From NCBI RefSeq assembly GCF_965227725.1, contig NZ_CBDDGH010000001.1, positions 806,001-870,000 on the forward strand: 64,000 bases of DNA. Direction: 5' to 3'. This document shows, one piece after another, positions 32,828-43,300 of this stretch. The DNA is from Shimia sp965227725. GTDB taxonomy: Bacteria > Pseudomonadota > Alphaproteobacteria > Rhodobacterales > Rhodobacteraceae. The notes beneath the pieces are model-generated. The model made no database searches, was not told the DNA's origin, and was given only the letters and a program-made list of their open reading frames with translations. Numbering within the stretch: position 1 is the first letter of the stretch; each line of letters opens with the position of its first letter. Both the position numbers and the translations under genes were made by a program.

Positions 32828-33837
32828 CGTATGTAATTCGCCAGTGTCAGTTGGGAAAGACGGGCCGTGATAGTGTACACCAATTCTAGTTGTACCTGAA
32901 CCGCCTGAAGTTGGCCGGCAACCTCGGTGGAGTCTGCCGAAAGAAGATCACTTTGTGTCATCAGAAGCGCGCTGCGCTGTGCCGAGTTGTTGGTCTGCGC
33001 GTTTTCGATGCGCTCCTGGTTGAAACCCAGATCTGCGCGCACCTCGACCAATTTGTCCTGATTGCCCAGCAGGCGTTCACCAACCGTCCGCATCAGCTGC
33101 TTCTTTTCGTTCAGGTCCAAGTTCAGTGCCGGATCGTTCGCCAACGCGGCCAAGGCCGTATCACGCATCGCCTGACGCAGAGCTGTGTTGTCGGCGCGAA
33201 TTTCGAAATCGGCTGTTTCCGTTTCATTGAGACGGAAAGGCGTCAGGTTGTTGGTGGACCCAACATAGGCGTTGGTTTCAAACCCACCGCCAGCCGCCAT
33301 AAAATAGTTATCCACCGCAGCAACAATGTCTGAAACAAAAGTCGCCCCAGCAGCTGTGATTGCAGCGGAGATCTGCGTCATCATCTCATCTGGTGTGACC
33401 AAAGCCGCGGCATCTGTGGCTGTCCCGGCAAACAGTGCCCGATCACCAGCGCTGCCGTTGAGCGCGCCGACGATGGAATCAAAATCATTGCGGGCGTTTC
33501 TGGATACGCTGTCCACCGACGCCAGAAGGCCGGAGCTGCTGGCCGACATCAGATCGTTGCCAAGACCACCTGCCGTATTCTGGACCAACTCAAGCGATGC
33601 CTGCGCCACTTCGGCAAAAACTTTTGCGTCATTGGCGGCGACTTCAAAACCCTCAAGCAGAGTGATCTGGCGCTCAACACCGGCCAGCATGTTGAAATCG
33701 CCTTTGAGCGAGGCAGCCACATCTGATTTGCGCCCGGACGCCAGCTCCTGTGCCAAGCGGTCTAGATCATTTTTGACCGCCGATGTGCGGCGCGACATCA
33801 TCATCTGCTGCGCCATGTCTCCGATAGAAGTGATCAT
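32824..33837 (-). CDS. flgL: Flagellar hook-filament junction protein FlgL
   Basis: Hook-associated protein 3, 337 residues, joins hook and filament. The N-terminus (MAQQMMMSRRTSAVKNDLDRLAQELASGRK) and the C-terminus (LLSADSTEVAGQLQAVQVQLELVYTITARLSQLTLANYIR) have the flagellin-like helical heptad pattern. It is similar to the short alphaproteobacterial FlgL proteins rather than to a flagellin. It starts one base after the flgK stop and overlaps flgI at its end. Confidence 0.88.
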   Translation of the reverse strand: MITSIGDMAQQMMMSRRTSAVKNDLDRLAQELASGRKSDVAASLKGDFNMLAGVERQITLLEGFEVAANDAKVFAEVAQASLELVQNTAGGLGNDLMSASSSGLLASVDSVSRNARNDFDSIVGALNGSAGDRALFAGTATDAAALVTPDEMMTQISAAITAAGATFVSDIVAAVDNYFMAAGGGFETNAYVGSTNNLTPFRLNETETADFEIRADNTALRQAMRDTALAALANDPALNLDLNEKKQLMRTVGERLLGNQDKLVEVRADLGFNQERIENAQTNNSAQRSALLMTQSDLLSADSTEVAGQLQAVQVQLELVYTITARLSQLTLANYIR

Positions 33838-33838
33838 T

Positions 33839-35293
33839 TTACAACCTCAGCAATGCGTCTAACATTTCATCAGCGGCCTGAATGAGGCGCGCGTTGGCCG
33901 CATAGGCCTGCTCCACCAGCATCAAGCGCTGCAATTCCTGGTCGGTGTCCACACCGTCCAGCAGCTCCATATCTTCCAGACTGGCGAGCTGGGCCGAGGC
34001 AAAGACGACTTCCTGATCGCTCTGCACGCGGGCGCTGGACACGTTGGAGAGAAACTTCCCGCTCAACTCGGTCATGGACACATTTTTCGGGCCAAAGCTG
34101 CCGGATACCGGAGCGAGGGACTCCCGCATGGCATCAAGCAGGCGGTTCAGCTGAGTGGCGTCACCGGCATCACCGGGGGCTGCGGCGCCCAGGCCGTCAC
34201 GCAAACGCCAGGTTTCTCCTGTGCCGTCGATATCAACCAGATCGTTGAGCTCCAGACGGCCGGACAGACCAACTTCGTCTGCCGTGTTGAAGGCAAGACC
34301 TGCGTCCGTAAAGATCCCGGCGTCACCGGCGGCCAGTGTCGGGTCGGTGGTTGTGTTCTGAAAACGCTCCACAAGGCTGCGGGCGGCGGCATCCAGATCG
34401 GACTGTGCGGAAACAGCCAGTTCATCACGGATGGCAAACTGCGCACCAATCGCGCCCCCGGACAAAGCCCCTTTCTGGGAGTCGATGCGCATGGTGTAAC
34501 CATTGATAGTGATACCGCCCAACATGCCATTGGCTGCGGTCATATGCGCCTCAATGGTGCCGACCTCATTGAATTCGATCTCTGCGGCTTTGCCATCCAA
34601 CAGCACAGCGCCGTTGGTGGTATAAAGCGCCACGCCACCGCGATCACGGGGCACTGCGCGGATCGGGACCAGCTCGCCGATGCGATCCACCAATTGATGG
34701 CGGGCATCTTCGAGGCCGGCGGTCTCCTGACCCTGGTTGATCGCGAGAGAAATCTTGCGGTTGAACTCTTCGGTCTGTTCCAAAAGCCCGCTGAGCTCAT
34801 CCACCATGCGACCAATTTTTGTATCGGCTTCAGAGCGCAGGCCCTGAATGGTGTCAGAGGCATCATTAAACGCATCTGCGATGCGCGCGGCATCTTGTGA
34901 CACGTTGGCAAGGCGCACGTCGCTGTCTGGTGCACCGGTTGCCGTGGCAAGCGTGCTTTCAAAGCTTGCCATCAAGCCGGAGAGGCTGTCTGCCTGGTCC
35001 GGAGTGCCGACCGCGCTTTCAAGGCGGGTGTAAAAGGCATTGGTGCCGGTGGCGAGCTCGTTGCCCGCATCCGCCAGACGGCGTTCGGAAATGGTCACCG
35101 GGTTCACGTGGCGTGTGACACCGTTCAGTTTGACCCCACCAGAGTAGCCATACTCGGAGGCCGACTGGCTCAATGTGCGGCGACCGTATCCTTCGGTCGA
35201 CGCATTGGCGATGTTGGAAGACAGAACTTCCGCGCTGCGCGCCGAGGCGGTCAGACCGCTCAAAGCATTGGACAGAGCGCTTGAAATACTCAT
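33839..35293 (-). CDS. flgK: Flagellar hook-associated protein FlgK
   Basis: Hook-associated protein 1, 484 residues. The N-terminal rod/hook motif is seen (SSALSNALSGLTASARSAEVLSSNIANASTEGYGRR), with the NIANASTEGYGR block. The C-terminus ends LQRLMLVEQAYAANARLIQAADEMLDALLRL, typical of the axial family. The ribosome site AAAGGATAAG precedes the ATG at 35293. It is 40 bases downstream of flgE and one base before flgL. Confidence 0.93.
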   Translation of the reverse strand: MSISSALSNALSGLTASARSAEVLSSNIANASTEGYGRRTLSQSASEYGYSGGVKLNGVTRHVNPVTISERRLADAGNELATGTNAFYTRLESAVGTPDQADSLSGLMASFESTLATATGAPDSDVRLANVSQDAARIADAFNDASDTIQGLRSEADTKIGRMVDELSGLLEQTEEFNRKISLAINQGQETAGLEDARHQLVDRIGELVPIRAVPRDRGGVALYTTNGAVLLDGKAAEIEFNEVGTIEAHMTAANGMLGGITINGYTMRIDSQKGALSGGAIGAQFAIRDELAVSAQSDLDAAARSLVERFQNTTTDPTLAAGDAGIFTDAGLAFNTADEVGLSGRLELNDLVDIDGTGETWRLRDGLGAAAPGDAGDATQLNRLLDAMRESLAPVSGSFGPKNVSMTELSGKFLSNVSSARVQSDQEVVFASAQLASLEDMELLDGVDTDQELQRLMLVEQAYAANARLIQAADEMLDALLRL

Positions 35294-35333
35294 GACTTAT
35301 CCTTTCTGGCCTAACGTGGCCCCGGCGCGATTA

Positions 35334-36641
35334 TCAGCGTTTGATGTTGGTGGTTTCCTGGAGCATCTCGTCCACGGTCTGAATGACCTTGGCGTTGGTG
35401 CTGTAGGCACGCTGGGTCTGGATCATGTCGGTCAGTTCCGCCGCCACGTCGGTGGCTGATTCCTGACGGACATAGGACAGGATCTCACCGGTTGGTCCGG
35501 TGCCCGCATCCCACATGAAGTACGGCCCGCTCTCGTTGGAGGGGATGTATGTCTGGAAGTCGAGAGAGATATCCAGACCGTTGGGGTTTGGCACCTCAAC
35601 CAGAGGAATCTGCGCTATGGTGCGGGTGATGCCGGTGTTGAAATATGCGGTGACAAAGCCGTTTGCATCCACTTCAACAGAGGTCATGGTGCCAACCGGC
35701 GCGCCGTCCTTGTCAACTTTCAGCGGTGCATAGTCATCCCCCAGCTGGGTCATGCCGCCGGTGGCGCCGATCAGACCGATGTCCACTTCCATCGGACCGC
35801 CAGCCACGTTCAGGATCGCGGTGCCGGTGGTCGGATCATAGGGGCCACCCGGTGCGTTGGAGGTTACCGCAGACAGACGGCCACCGGTGGTACGGCCATC
35901 ATCAAAGGTGAGATCAAAGTTCCCGATCACCGCGCCGCCAGACGCCGAATCGCGAATTTCCATAGTCCAAGCGTTGGATGCGCCGGTCGCAGGCACGGTT
36001 GGCGTGAAGCTGATGCTCAGCGTTTCCGCCTGCCCCAGGTTGCCGTAATACTCAATGGTCAGGGTTTCCACGTCACCTGCCGCACCGGCCACGGTAGAGG
36101 TTGCTGGCAGGTTGACGCCCAGCTCAACCGCAGTGGTCGGAGAGCCCACAAGCTCGGTGGTCAGCAGACGAATCGGTTCCAGACCGGTGTCAGTGTCGCG
36201 GGGATAATTCGGGATCGAGCCATCTGCATTGGCAGGCCAGCCCATCATCGACAGGCCCGCTTGGGACACCAGATAGCCATCTTCATCCGCCCGGAAAGAC
36301 CCGGTGGTCGCCAGCATCAGCTGTGGGCTGGTATCGCCCGCCTTGATTGCGGTGGAAGACGCCACAGGAATAAACCCACGGCCCCGCACAGCAAGGTCGG
36401 TGGCGTTGGTGGTTGGGGTCAGAGAGCCGCCTTCGTCGATCAGTCGGCGGCTGGTCGCCTGAACGCCGCCTGCTGAGTATTTTCCACCTTGAGAGCCGCT
36501 GACCATGGACTGAAAGTCCGTTTCTACGCGGCGATAGCCGTAGGTGGCGGAGTTCGCAATGTTGTCGGAGATGGTCGCCAGGCGGGTCGCATTAGACGAC
36601 AACCCGGCCACACCGGCATTAAGCGAAGAGGAAATCGACAT
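35334..36641 (-). CDS. flgE: Flagellar hook protein FlgE
   Basis: Hook subunit, 435 residues. The N-terminal axial motif is ISDNIANSATYGYRR, and the C-terminal motif ends AYSTNAKVIQTVDEMLQETTNIKR. The central domain is rich in Gly, Thr and Asn and carries D1/D2-type beta sequence. The ATG at 36641 is chosen over an upstream in-frame start because the protein then begins at the usual MSISSSLNAG and has an AAAGGCG ribosome site. It lies between motB (94-base gap) and flgK. Confidence 0.92.
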   Translation of the reverse strand: MSISSSLNAGVAGLSSNATRLATISDNIANSATYGYRRVETDFQSMVSGSQGGKYSAGGVQATSRRLIDEGGSLTPTTNATDLAVRGRGFIPVASSTAIKAGDTSPQLMLATTGSFRADEDGYLVSQAGLSMMGWPANADGSIPNYPRDTDTGLEPIRLLTTELVGSPTTAVELGVNLPATSTVAGAAGDVETLTIEYYGNLGQAETLSISFTPTVPATGASNAWTMEIRDSASGGAVIGNFDLTFDDGRTTGGRLSAVTSNAPGGPYDPTTGTAILNVAGGPMEVDIGLIGATGGMTQLGDDYAPLKVDKDGAPVGTMTSVEVDANGFVTAYFNTGITRTIAQIPLVEVPNPNGLDISLDFQTYIPSNESGPYFMWDAGTGPTGEILSYVRQESATDVAAELTDMIQTQRAYSTNAKVIQTVDEMLQETTNIKR

Positions 36642-36735
36642 GGTACGCCTTTCTGCTGTAACCCTTTGTTCGACTTCCCTGTTACGACGCTCCAACTTAA
36701 CAGCGCACTAACGCGCCACAAAGATTTCCCTCAAC

Positions 36736-37560
36736 TCACTGATCTGATCGCAGCAAGATAATCTCAATGCGGTTATTTCTCAGATCCCGCGGGATGTTTG
36801 ACACCATTTCGCGGTCAGCGTGTCCGGTCACCCGGGCGACCCGCTCCTTCTCCAGACCGAAAGTCTCCATCAGCTGCCGCATGGCATCAGCGCGAATCGA
36901 GGACATGGACCAGGTTTGCGTGTTGCGCACCGTGACCGGCTCTGACCGCACATGCCCTTCAATCGCCACATCATTGCTCACGTAGCCCGCAACCTCGACC
37001 AGCACTTCCGCCAGATCCAGCAACAGCGGCATGGGTTGCGCTGTGCCTTCCACAAACAGGCGCTGGTTTGGCGAGTCAAAGAGCTCGATCACCAGACCTT
37101 CGTCCGTCACACGTGTGACCACATGTTTCATGAGGTTGTCAGACAGGAAGCTTTCGCCACCGCCACCGATTAGGCCATCGCGCAGGCGTTCAAGCTCGTC
37201 TTCTTCGCCTTTGCCAGCGGTTTCAAACTCCACCGGTTCAGGCTGCCCCTCAATGGAGGTCGGCAAACCGCCAGTGCCCTGATGCGCCAGAATGCGTTCC
37301 GTCAACACGCTGTCCCCACCAAACATCGCACTTCCCCCACCGGAAGTTTTGTTCAGCGGCACAGACGGGTTGAAGAACTCCGCAATACCGAGCCGTTGTT
37401 GTTCTGTTGTCGCATTGATCAGCCACATCAATAGAAAGAACGCCATCATTGCGGTCACAAAGTCCGCATAGGCGATTTTCCACGCCCCACCATGATGTCC
37501 GTCACCGCCGACCACTTTCTTGCGTTTAATGATCACCGGCGCGTTGGAATTATCTGCCAT
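36736..37560 (-). CDS. motB: Flagellar motor stator protein MotB
   Basis: Stator subunit, 274 residues, anchoring the proton channel to peptidoglycan. The single membrane segment has the motif AYADFVTAMMAFFLLMWLIN with the proton-binding aspartate near residue 33. A periplasmic OmpA-like domain follows (about residues 150-272) with IEGHVRS and VTGHADREMVSN and RNNRIEIILL. It is the first gene of the motB-flgE-flgK-flgL-flgI unit. MotA is not adjacent, which is notable because motA and motB often occur together. Confidence 0.93.
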   Translation of the reverse strand: MADNSNAPVIIKRKKVVGGDGHHGGAWKIAYADFVTAMMAFFLLMWLINATTEQQRLGIAEFFNPSVPLNKTSGGGSAMFGGDSVLTERILAHQGTGGLPTSIEGQPEPVEFETAGKGEEDELERLRDGLIGGGGESFLSDNLMKHVVTRVTDEGLVIELFDSPNQRLFVEGTAQPMPLLLDLAEVLVEVAGYVSNDVAIEGHVRSEPVTVRNTQTWSMSSIRADAMRQLMETFGLEKERVARVTGHADREMVSNIPRDLRNNRIEIILLRSDQ

Positions 37561-37671
37561 CGCACGTCACCTTTTTCTCACCCAGGATGACAGTTACCCA
37601 GCAGCCCTTACCCGGCCCTTAACAAATGGGATTTTAGACGTATTACGCGCGCTTTCCCGGTGATGATCGCC

Positions 37672-38409
37672 TTAACCGCGCAGCGCGGTGGACAGCTGCG
37701 CCATAAAGCTGCGGCGATCCAGACCAGCCGCAATTGGCGCGCCAATCTCGACCATTATGACACCGGGATATTTAAGAAAGGTGCCATACGGCCAGCACGC
37801 CCCGGAATTGATGCGGATCGGAACAGCCGCGACGCCTGCAAGCTGATAGAGCACGCCCACCCCGGCCTGAATCTGATCGGCCTGAGACAAGCGCCTTGTG
37901 CCACTTGGAAAGATCAACAGGTTGCGGCCTTCCTTGACAGCCGCGGCCCCAGCGCGAAAACCATCGCGCATGGCGTCGCCGCTGACGCTGGTGGATACCG
38001 GAATATGTCCAAGCTTGCGCATCAGCGGACCAAACACCGGATAAGAGAAAATCGGCTTTTTGGCATACATCACCGGACGCTTGAGCAGCAGTTGGTAGAA
38101 GAGGGTTTCCCAGGTGCTTTCATGCTGTGAGGCCATCAAGACCGGCGTGTCGGGCAAATGATGCGCCCCTTCGAGCTGATAACGAATGCCGCAGATCACC
38201 CGCAGCAGCCGAAGTTGCACCCGCAGATAGCAGTCAACCACAGCGTAGACCTGATCCCGCGACAACGACAGACCGGGCCAGAGCAGCAGGAACGGCAAGG
38301 CTGCGATCAGTGCAGCGACATAAAACAACACACTGCGCAGCGCGATGACCGGCAGCCAGAGGCCCCTTCGCCCCGCCCCATGCTGTCTGCTTTCTTCCTG
38401 CATTCGCAC
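37672..38409 (-). CDS. plsC: 1-acyl-sn-glycerol-3-phosphate acyltransferase (PlsC family)
   Basis: Membrane acyltransferase of 245 residues, making phosphatidic acid from lysophosphatidic acid. An N-terminal hydrophobic segment (about 20-47) precedes the catalytic H-x4-E motif in SQHESTWET near residue 95 (the usual NHxxxxD is varied to end in E) and the FPSGTRR acyl-glycerol-phosphate binding motif. The start at 38409 is GTG with AAGG seven bases upstream; the ATG at 38403 is an alternative. It is divergent from tamA and its function is inferred from motifs. Other PlsC-like enzymes act on lyso-lipids. Confidence 0.82.
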   Translation of the reverse strand: MRMQEESRQHGAGRRGLWLPVIALRSVLFYVAALIAALPFLLLWPGLSLSRDQVYAVVDCYLRVQLRLLRVICGIRYQLEGAHHLPDTPVLMASQHESTWETLFYQLLLKRPVMYAKKPIFSYPVFGPLMRKLGHIPVSTSVSGDAMRDGFRAGAAAVKEGRNLLIFPSGTRRLSQADQIQAGVGVLYQLAGVAAVPIRINSGACWPYGTFLKYPGVIMVEIGAPIAAGLDRRSFMAQLSTALRG

Positions 38410-38546
38410 AAATACGCCTTTGCTTTCCGCATTTTGCCATATGGCCAGCGAGTCCGGCTTGGGCTACTCTAGCTCTGACAGGCGAGGCAAGTGCTTCACC
38501 ACATTGTTTTTTATGAAGTGTTGTTTTGAAGCATTGGGAGATTAGG

Positions 38547-40358
38547 TTGCGACGACGTGTGAGGTGGCTTCGCAAGCTCAACGGTCTGCCATGGGCCGCA
38601 ATGATGATCTGCGGCCTGTCCTGTTCCGCCGCTCAGGCCTTTGAAATCGATTTCCGCACCGCTGGGGGCGATGAAACTCTGGGCGATCGGCTTCAGGCCG
38701 CCTCTTTGCTGACGACCGCGAAAGAAGAGGGCACCACAGAAGGCCAAGACATCGTCGCGGCGGCGCAGTCAGACTACAAGCGCCTGCTTGGGGTGCTCTA
38801 CCGGGCGGGCTATTTCGGCCCGTCGATCTCGATAAAGGTCAACGGGCAGGAGGCCGCCAATATCTCGCCTTTCGCGCAGATCAACACGGTGTCAAATGTC
38901 AGCGTGTCGGTGACACCGGGCAACAAGTTCCGCTTTGGTCAGACCTCTATCGCGCCGATTGCGCCAGAGACCGAGCTGCCCGAGGAATTTGCCCCGGCTG
39001 CCCCTGCCGACCTTGGCGCCGTGGAGGCCGCCGCACGCGCGGGCGTCAGCGGCTGGCGAGACGTGGGTCATGCCAAGGCAAAAGTTGCGGCAGAAAACAT
39101 CACCGCCGATCACCGCGCCTCTGAGCTGGATGTGGATGTGGCGCTTGATCCCGGCCCCAAGCTGCGGTTTGGCAAGCTGATTTACAAAGGCCAATCCACC
39201 GTGCGCCCCGAGCGGGTGGAAGAGATTGCCGATCTGCCAACCGGAAGCCAATTCAGCCCCGAGGCCGCGCGCCGGGTCACCGCGCGTTTGCGGCGCACCG
39301 AAACCTTCCGCACCGTTGATCTGCGTGAGGCGGAAGAGCCCAACCCCGATGGCACGCTGGATATGGAGCTTGCGCTGGTGGACAGCCCGCCGCGCCGATT
39401 TGGCTTTGGTGCAGAGCTGGAAAGCACGCAGGGCCTGAGTGTCTCGGCCTTCTGGATGCATCGCAACTGGAATGGCGGCGCCGAAAACCTGCGGTTTGAT
39501 GCGGAAGTGGAAAACATCGGGGGGGACGGTGGTGGGATCAACTATCGCCTCGGCACGCTTTACTCGCGCCCCGCCACATTCAACTCCGACACGGCCCTGA
39601 TCCTTGGGGCCGAAATCAAACAGGAAGACGAAGACCTCTATTTCCTGCGCCAGTTCGGGGCGAGCGTTGGCTATAAGCGCATTGTCTCTGAACGGTTGGA
39701 AACCAGCGCCGCGCTGACCGGGTTTTACTCCGATGTGCGCGACAATTTTGGCGACCGTACGTTTCAGGGCATCGGGGTCTGGGCGCAGGCCAAGCTTGAC
39801 CGCCGCGATGTGATCGTGAACCCGACCAGCGGTTACTATATTCAGGCCACCGCTTTCCCCTATGCGGGGTTCTCGGAAACGGAGCCTGCGCTCTTTCTGG
39901 AAGGCGATCTGCGCGCCTATCAGGGATTTGGCGCTGACAACCGCCTTATTGCAGCGGGCCGTGTTCTGGTTGGAAGCATTCTTGGCCCCTCGCTCAGAGG
40001 CACCCCACCGGATCTGCTGTTTTATTCGGGCGGGGGCGGCACCGTGCGCGGGCAACCCTATCAATCCGGCTTTGTCACGGTGGACGGCATCGACAGCGGT
40101 GGCCTCTCGTTTCTGGGGTTCAACACCGAAGCGCGGGTCAAGATCACCGACGCGATCACAACAGTGGCCTTTTTTGACGGCGGCTTTGTCGGGGAGACCT
40201 CCAATCTCTTCGGCGATGGCAGCTTTCATTCGGGTGCCGGGCTTGGCGTGCGCTACAACACTGGTTTTGGCCCGATCCGACTGGATCTGGGCGTGCCGGT
40301 TTCGGGCAACACCGGAGACGGTCTTCAACTCTATATCGGCATAGGACACGCCTTCTGA
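38547..40358 (+). CDS. tamA: Translocation and assembly module outer-membrane protein TamA (BamA/TamA family)
   Basis: Omp85-family barrel protein of 603 residues. A signal sequence (hydrophobic PWAAMMICGLSCSAAQA) is followed by POTRA-like repeats (YKRLLGVLYRAGYF, then RFGKLIYKGQSTVRPERVEEIADL) and a C-terminal barrel with the Omp85 hallmark motif VRGQPYQSGFV and the family end LDLGVPVSGNTGDGLQLYIGIGHAF. The start TTG at 38547 is used because GGAG lies six bases upstream; a TTG at 38526 is also in frame. It overlaps tamB by one base (TGATG), which supports the TamA-TamB pair. Confidence 0.87.
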   Translation: MRRRVRWLRKLNGLPWAAMMICGLSCSAAQAFEIDFRTAGGDETLGDRLQAASLLTTAKEEGTTEGQDIVAAAQSDYKRLLGVLYRAGYFGPSISIKVNGQEAANISPFAQINTVSNVSVSVTPGNKFRFGQTSIAPIAPETELPEEFAPAAPADLGAVEAAARAGVSGWRDVGHAKAKVAAENITADHRASELDVDVALDPGPKLRFGKLIYKGQSTVRPERVEEIADLPTGSQFSPEAARRVTARLRRTETFRTVDLREAEEPNPDGTLDMELALVDSPPRRFGFGAELESTQGLSVSAFWMHRNWNGGAENLRFDAEVENIGGDGGGINYRLGTLYSRPATFNSDTALILGAEIKQEDEDLYFLRQFGASVGYKRIVSERLETSAALTGFYSDVRDNFGDRTFQGIGVWAQAKLDRRDVIVNPTSGYYIQATAFPYAGFSETEPALFLEGDLRAYQGFGADNRLIAAGRVLVGSILGPSLRGTPPDLLFYSGGGGTVRGQPYQSGFVTVDGIDSGGLSFLGFNTEARVKITDAITTVAFFDGGFVGETSNLFGDGSFHSGAGLGVRYNTGFGPIRLDLGVPVSGNTGDGLQLYIGIGHAF

Positions 40359-43300
40359 TGCGGTGGTTTGCGATCATACTCCTGTGGCTTCTGCCCATGA
40401 CAGCAACCGCACAGCAGGCCGAGGAGGCCAGCGACGAAGACAAAGGCATGCTGACCCGTTTTCTGGAGGATTCGCTGTCTGGTGCGGGGCGTGAGGTCGA
40501 GGTTATCGGGCTGCGCGGCGCGATCAGCTCCAATGCCACCATCGAAGAGCTGCGCATCTCTGACGCTGATGGGCCCTGGCTCTCGCTCAAAGGCCTGTCG
40601 CTGAACTGGAACAGGCTGGCGGTGCTTCGGGGCAACGTGAACGTCAACGAACTCAGCGCCGAAGAAATCTCTCTGGCGCGCATTCCCAAAACCGATCCCA
40701 ACCCGACAACCGCTGAGGCCAAACCCTTTGCGCTGCCGGAGCTGCCGGTCAGCATCAACATCAAGGCGCTGAAAGCGGATCGCATTTCGCTGGGAGAGCC
40801 TATTCTGGGCGAAGCGGTGGATTTTGCACTGGATGCCCGCCTGATCCTTGAGGGCGGCAACGGGGATGTGCTGTTGAGCGCGACGCGGCTGGGTGGCCCT
40901 GCGGGACGTTTTTCCGTGGATGGGGCCTATTCCAACGACACCGAACTGCTGCGGTTGGATCTGCAGGCGGCAGAAGATGCGGGCGGGCTGGTGGCCACGC
41001 TGGCGCAGCTCCCCGGAGCGCCACCGCTCGGACTGACCGTGCTGGGGGAAGGCCCGCTGAGCGATTTTATCGCTGATCTGCGGCTGACAAGTGACGGCGA
41101 GGAGCGTCTGGCCGGACAGGTGGAGCTGTCCACCGAACCTGCACCGGCCTCCGATACTGGTGGTGACAGCGCAGAGACCAAGCCTACGCAGGTGATCCGT
41201 GCCGATATTGCGGGCAATATGGCGCCGCTCTTTGCGCCGGACTACAAGGATTTCTTTGGTGAGAGCATCGCGCTCAACACGCTCCTGCGCCGGTTTGGCG
41301 ACGGGCGCACCACGCTGGAAAACCTGAGCCTTGTCTCCCGCACGCTCAATCTGGATGGGCAATTGGCGCTGACCGCCAAAAACCTGCCGGAAAGTTTTGA
41401 TCTGAATATCACCCTGCGCGATGACACGGGGGCGCCGGTTCTGCTGCCGGTGAGCGGCCCGAAAAACTACGTCCAAAGCGCGCAGCTGAAGGCGCAGTTT
41501 GATGCCACCGAAGGGCAGATCTGGACGCTGAAGGGCGATGTGACCGGCATCGAAACCGAGAGCGCCAAATTGCAATCCGTCGTGCTGGACGGCAGCGGTG
41601 ATATTGTCGCCAATCCGCAGCAGCGGGTCACCGCAGAGATTGCGCTCACCATGGCCGGGCTGGCCTTGCCCGATCCCGCATTGACCGAGGCTCTGGGCAA
41701 CAGCGCCAGCATGGCTGCCAATGTCGACTGGACCGAGGGCGAAGGCGTGCGTCTGTCCGATCTGATGGTGGATGCTGCGCAGGCCTCCCTGAAAGGCGAT
41801 GCCCATCTGACAGGTCAGGGTCAGGATATGAACATTGCTACCAATGCCGACCTTTCCGTGCCCGATTTGGCAAATCTTGCCGGTCTTGTGGGCCGCGATC
41901 TGGGCGGCGCCATCATGGCGCAGCTGTCTGGTGACATCGCCCCGCTCAGCGCGGGCTTTGATCTGGACCTCACTGCTGGCGCCATGGATCTGGCCATTGG
42001 TGAGCCTCAGGTGGATGTGCTTCTGACAGGCGAAAGCAGCCTCGCCCTATCCGCGCGACGCGATGAAACCGGCCTCACTCTGCGTCAGGGTGATCTCAAA
42101 ACCTCTCAGCTCACCGCCTCCGGCAACGGCACGCTCGCCAGTGAGAACAGCGATCTGCATTTTGAGGCCGCGCTTGCAGAGGTGGCCTCTGTTGCGCAGA
42201 TCGAGGGCCTGAGCGGCCCGGCAACCGTGGAGGGCAACGCCAAACAAACCGGTGCAGACTGGGCCTTTGATCTCACCGCAACCGCGCCTGCGCAAAGCCG
42301 CGCCGTGATACGGGCGGCGCTGCCGCAATCCGGCGGGATTTCTGCGGACTATGATCTGGAGATCGGCCGCGTGGAAACCTTTGTTCCCAGCCTGCCGGGG
42401 GCGGCCAGCATCAAAGGCACGGCGGCACAGTCAGGCGCGGGCTGGGCTGTCGATTTTGACGCGGCAGCGCCGTTCAACACCAAAGGACGCGGCCAGGGCG
42501 TGATCGATCCAACCGGCACGGGCACCAACTTTGCTCTGGCCGGGGATTTCCCGCTCGCCGCCGCCAACCCAGCCTTGCAGCCCAATGCGATACAGGGTCT
42601 TGCCCAATATGACCTGCGCATTCAGGGCGCGTTGGAACCCGCCAGCGTGACCGGCACGGTCTCGATGTCTGGCGCGCGCTTTGCCATGCCGGATCTGCGC
42701 ATCGCGCTGGAAGACATCTCAGGCACCATCGGGCTTGCCAATAATACGGCACAAATCAACCTCAATACGCAGTTTTCCGGCGGCGGAGACATTGCTGTTG
42801 CAGGCTCGCTTGGCCTCGCCCCGCCTTTCAACGCCAACCTGCCCGTAACCCTGCGGGGCCTGCAATATCAGCAAGGCCAGCTGTTTGAGACCACCGCTGA
42901 CGGCACCATCACGCTCTCTGGCCCGGCCACTGGCGGCGGCCGCATTGCCGGGGACATCAGCCTCAGCCAGACCAATATCCGCATCTCTCCTGTGGGCCTA
43001 TCCGGCGGTGGCGCTGTGCCTGAGATCACCCATCTGGCCGAGCCGGGTGCTGTGCATATCACCCGTAACCGTGCGGGGCTGATTGCGCGGGAGGAAGCCT
43101 CCGGGCCTTCCGCGCCGCCTTTTGGTCTGGATGTGGCGATCAATATTGCCGACCGCATCGCCGTGCGCGGGCTTGGCCTGAACGCGGATTTCAACGGCGG
43201 CATGCGCATCACCGGCACCACCAATGACATTCGGCCAAACGGCGAGCTTGATCTGATCCGGGGTCGGCTCGACTTCCTGTCAAACCCGTTTGAGCTTGAT

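Noticed and set aside
38892..41806. Long open frames antisense to tamA and tamB (38892-40349 and 40331-41806)
   Set aside because: Codon-bias shadows of the tamA-tamB pair, with no ribosome sites and no domains.
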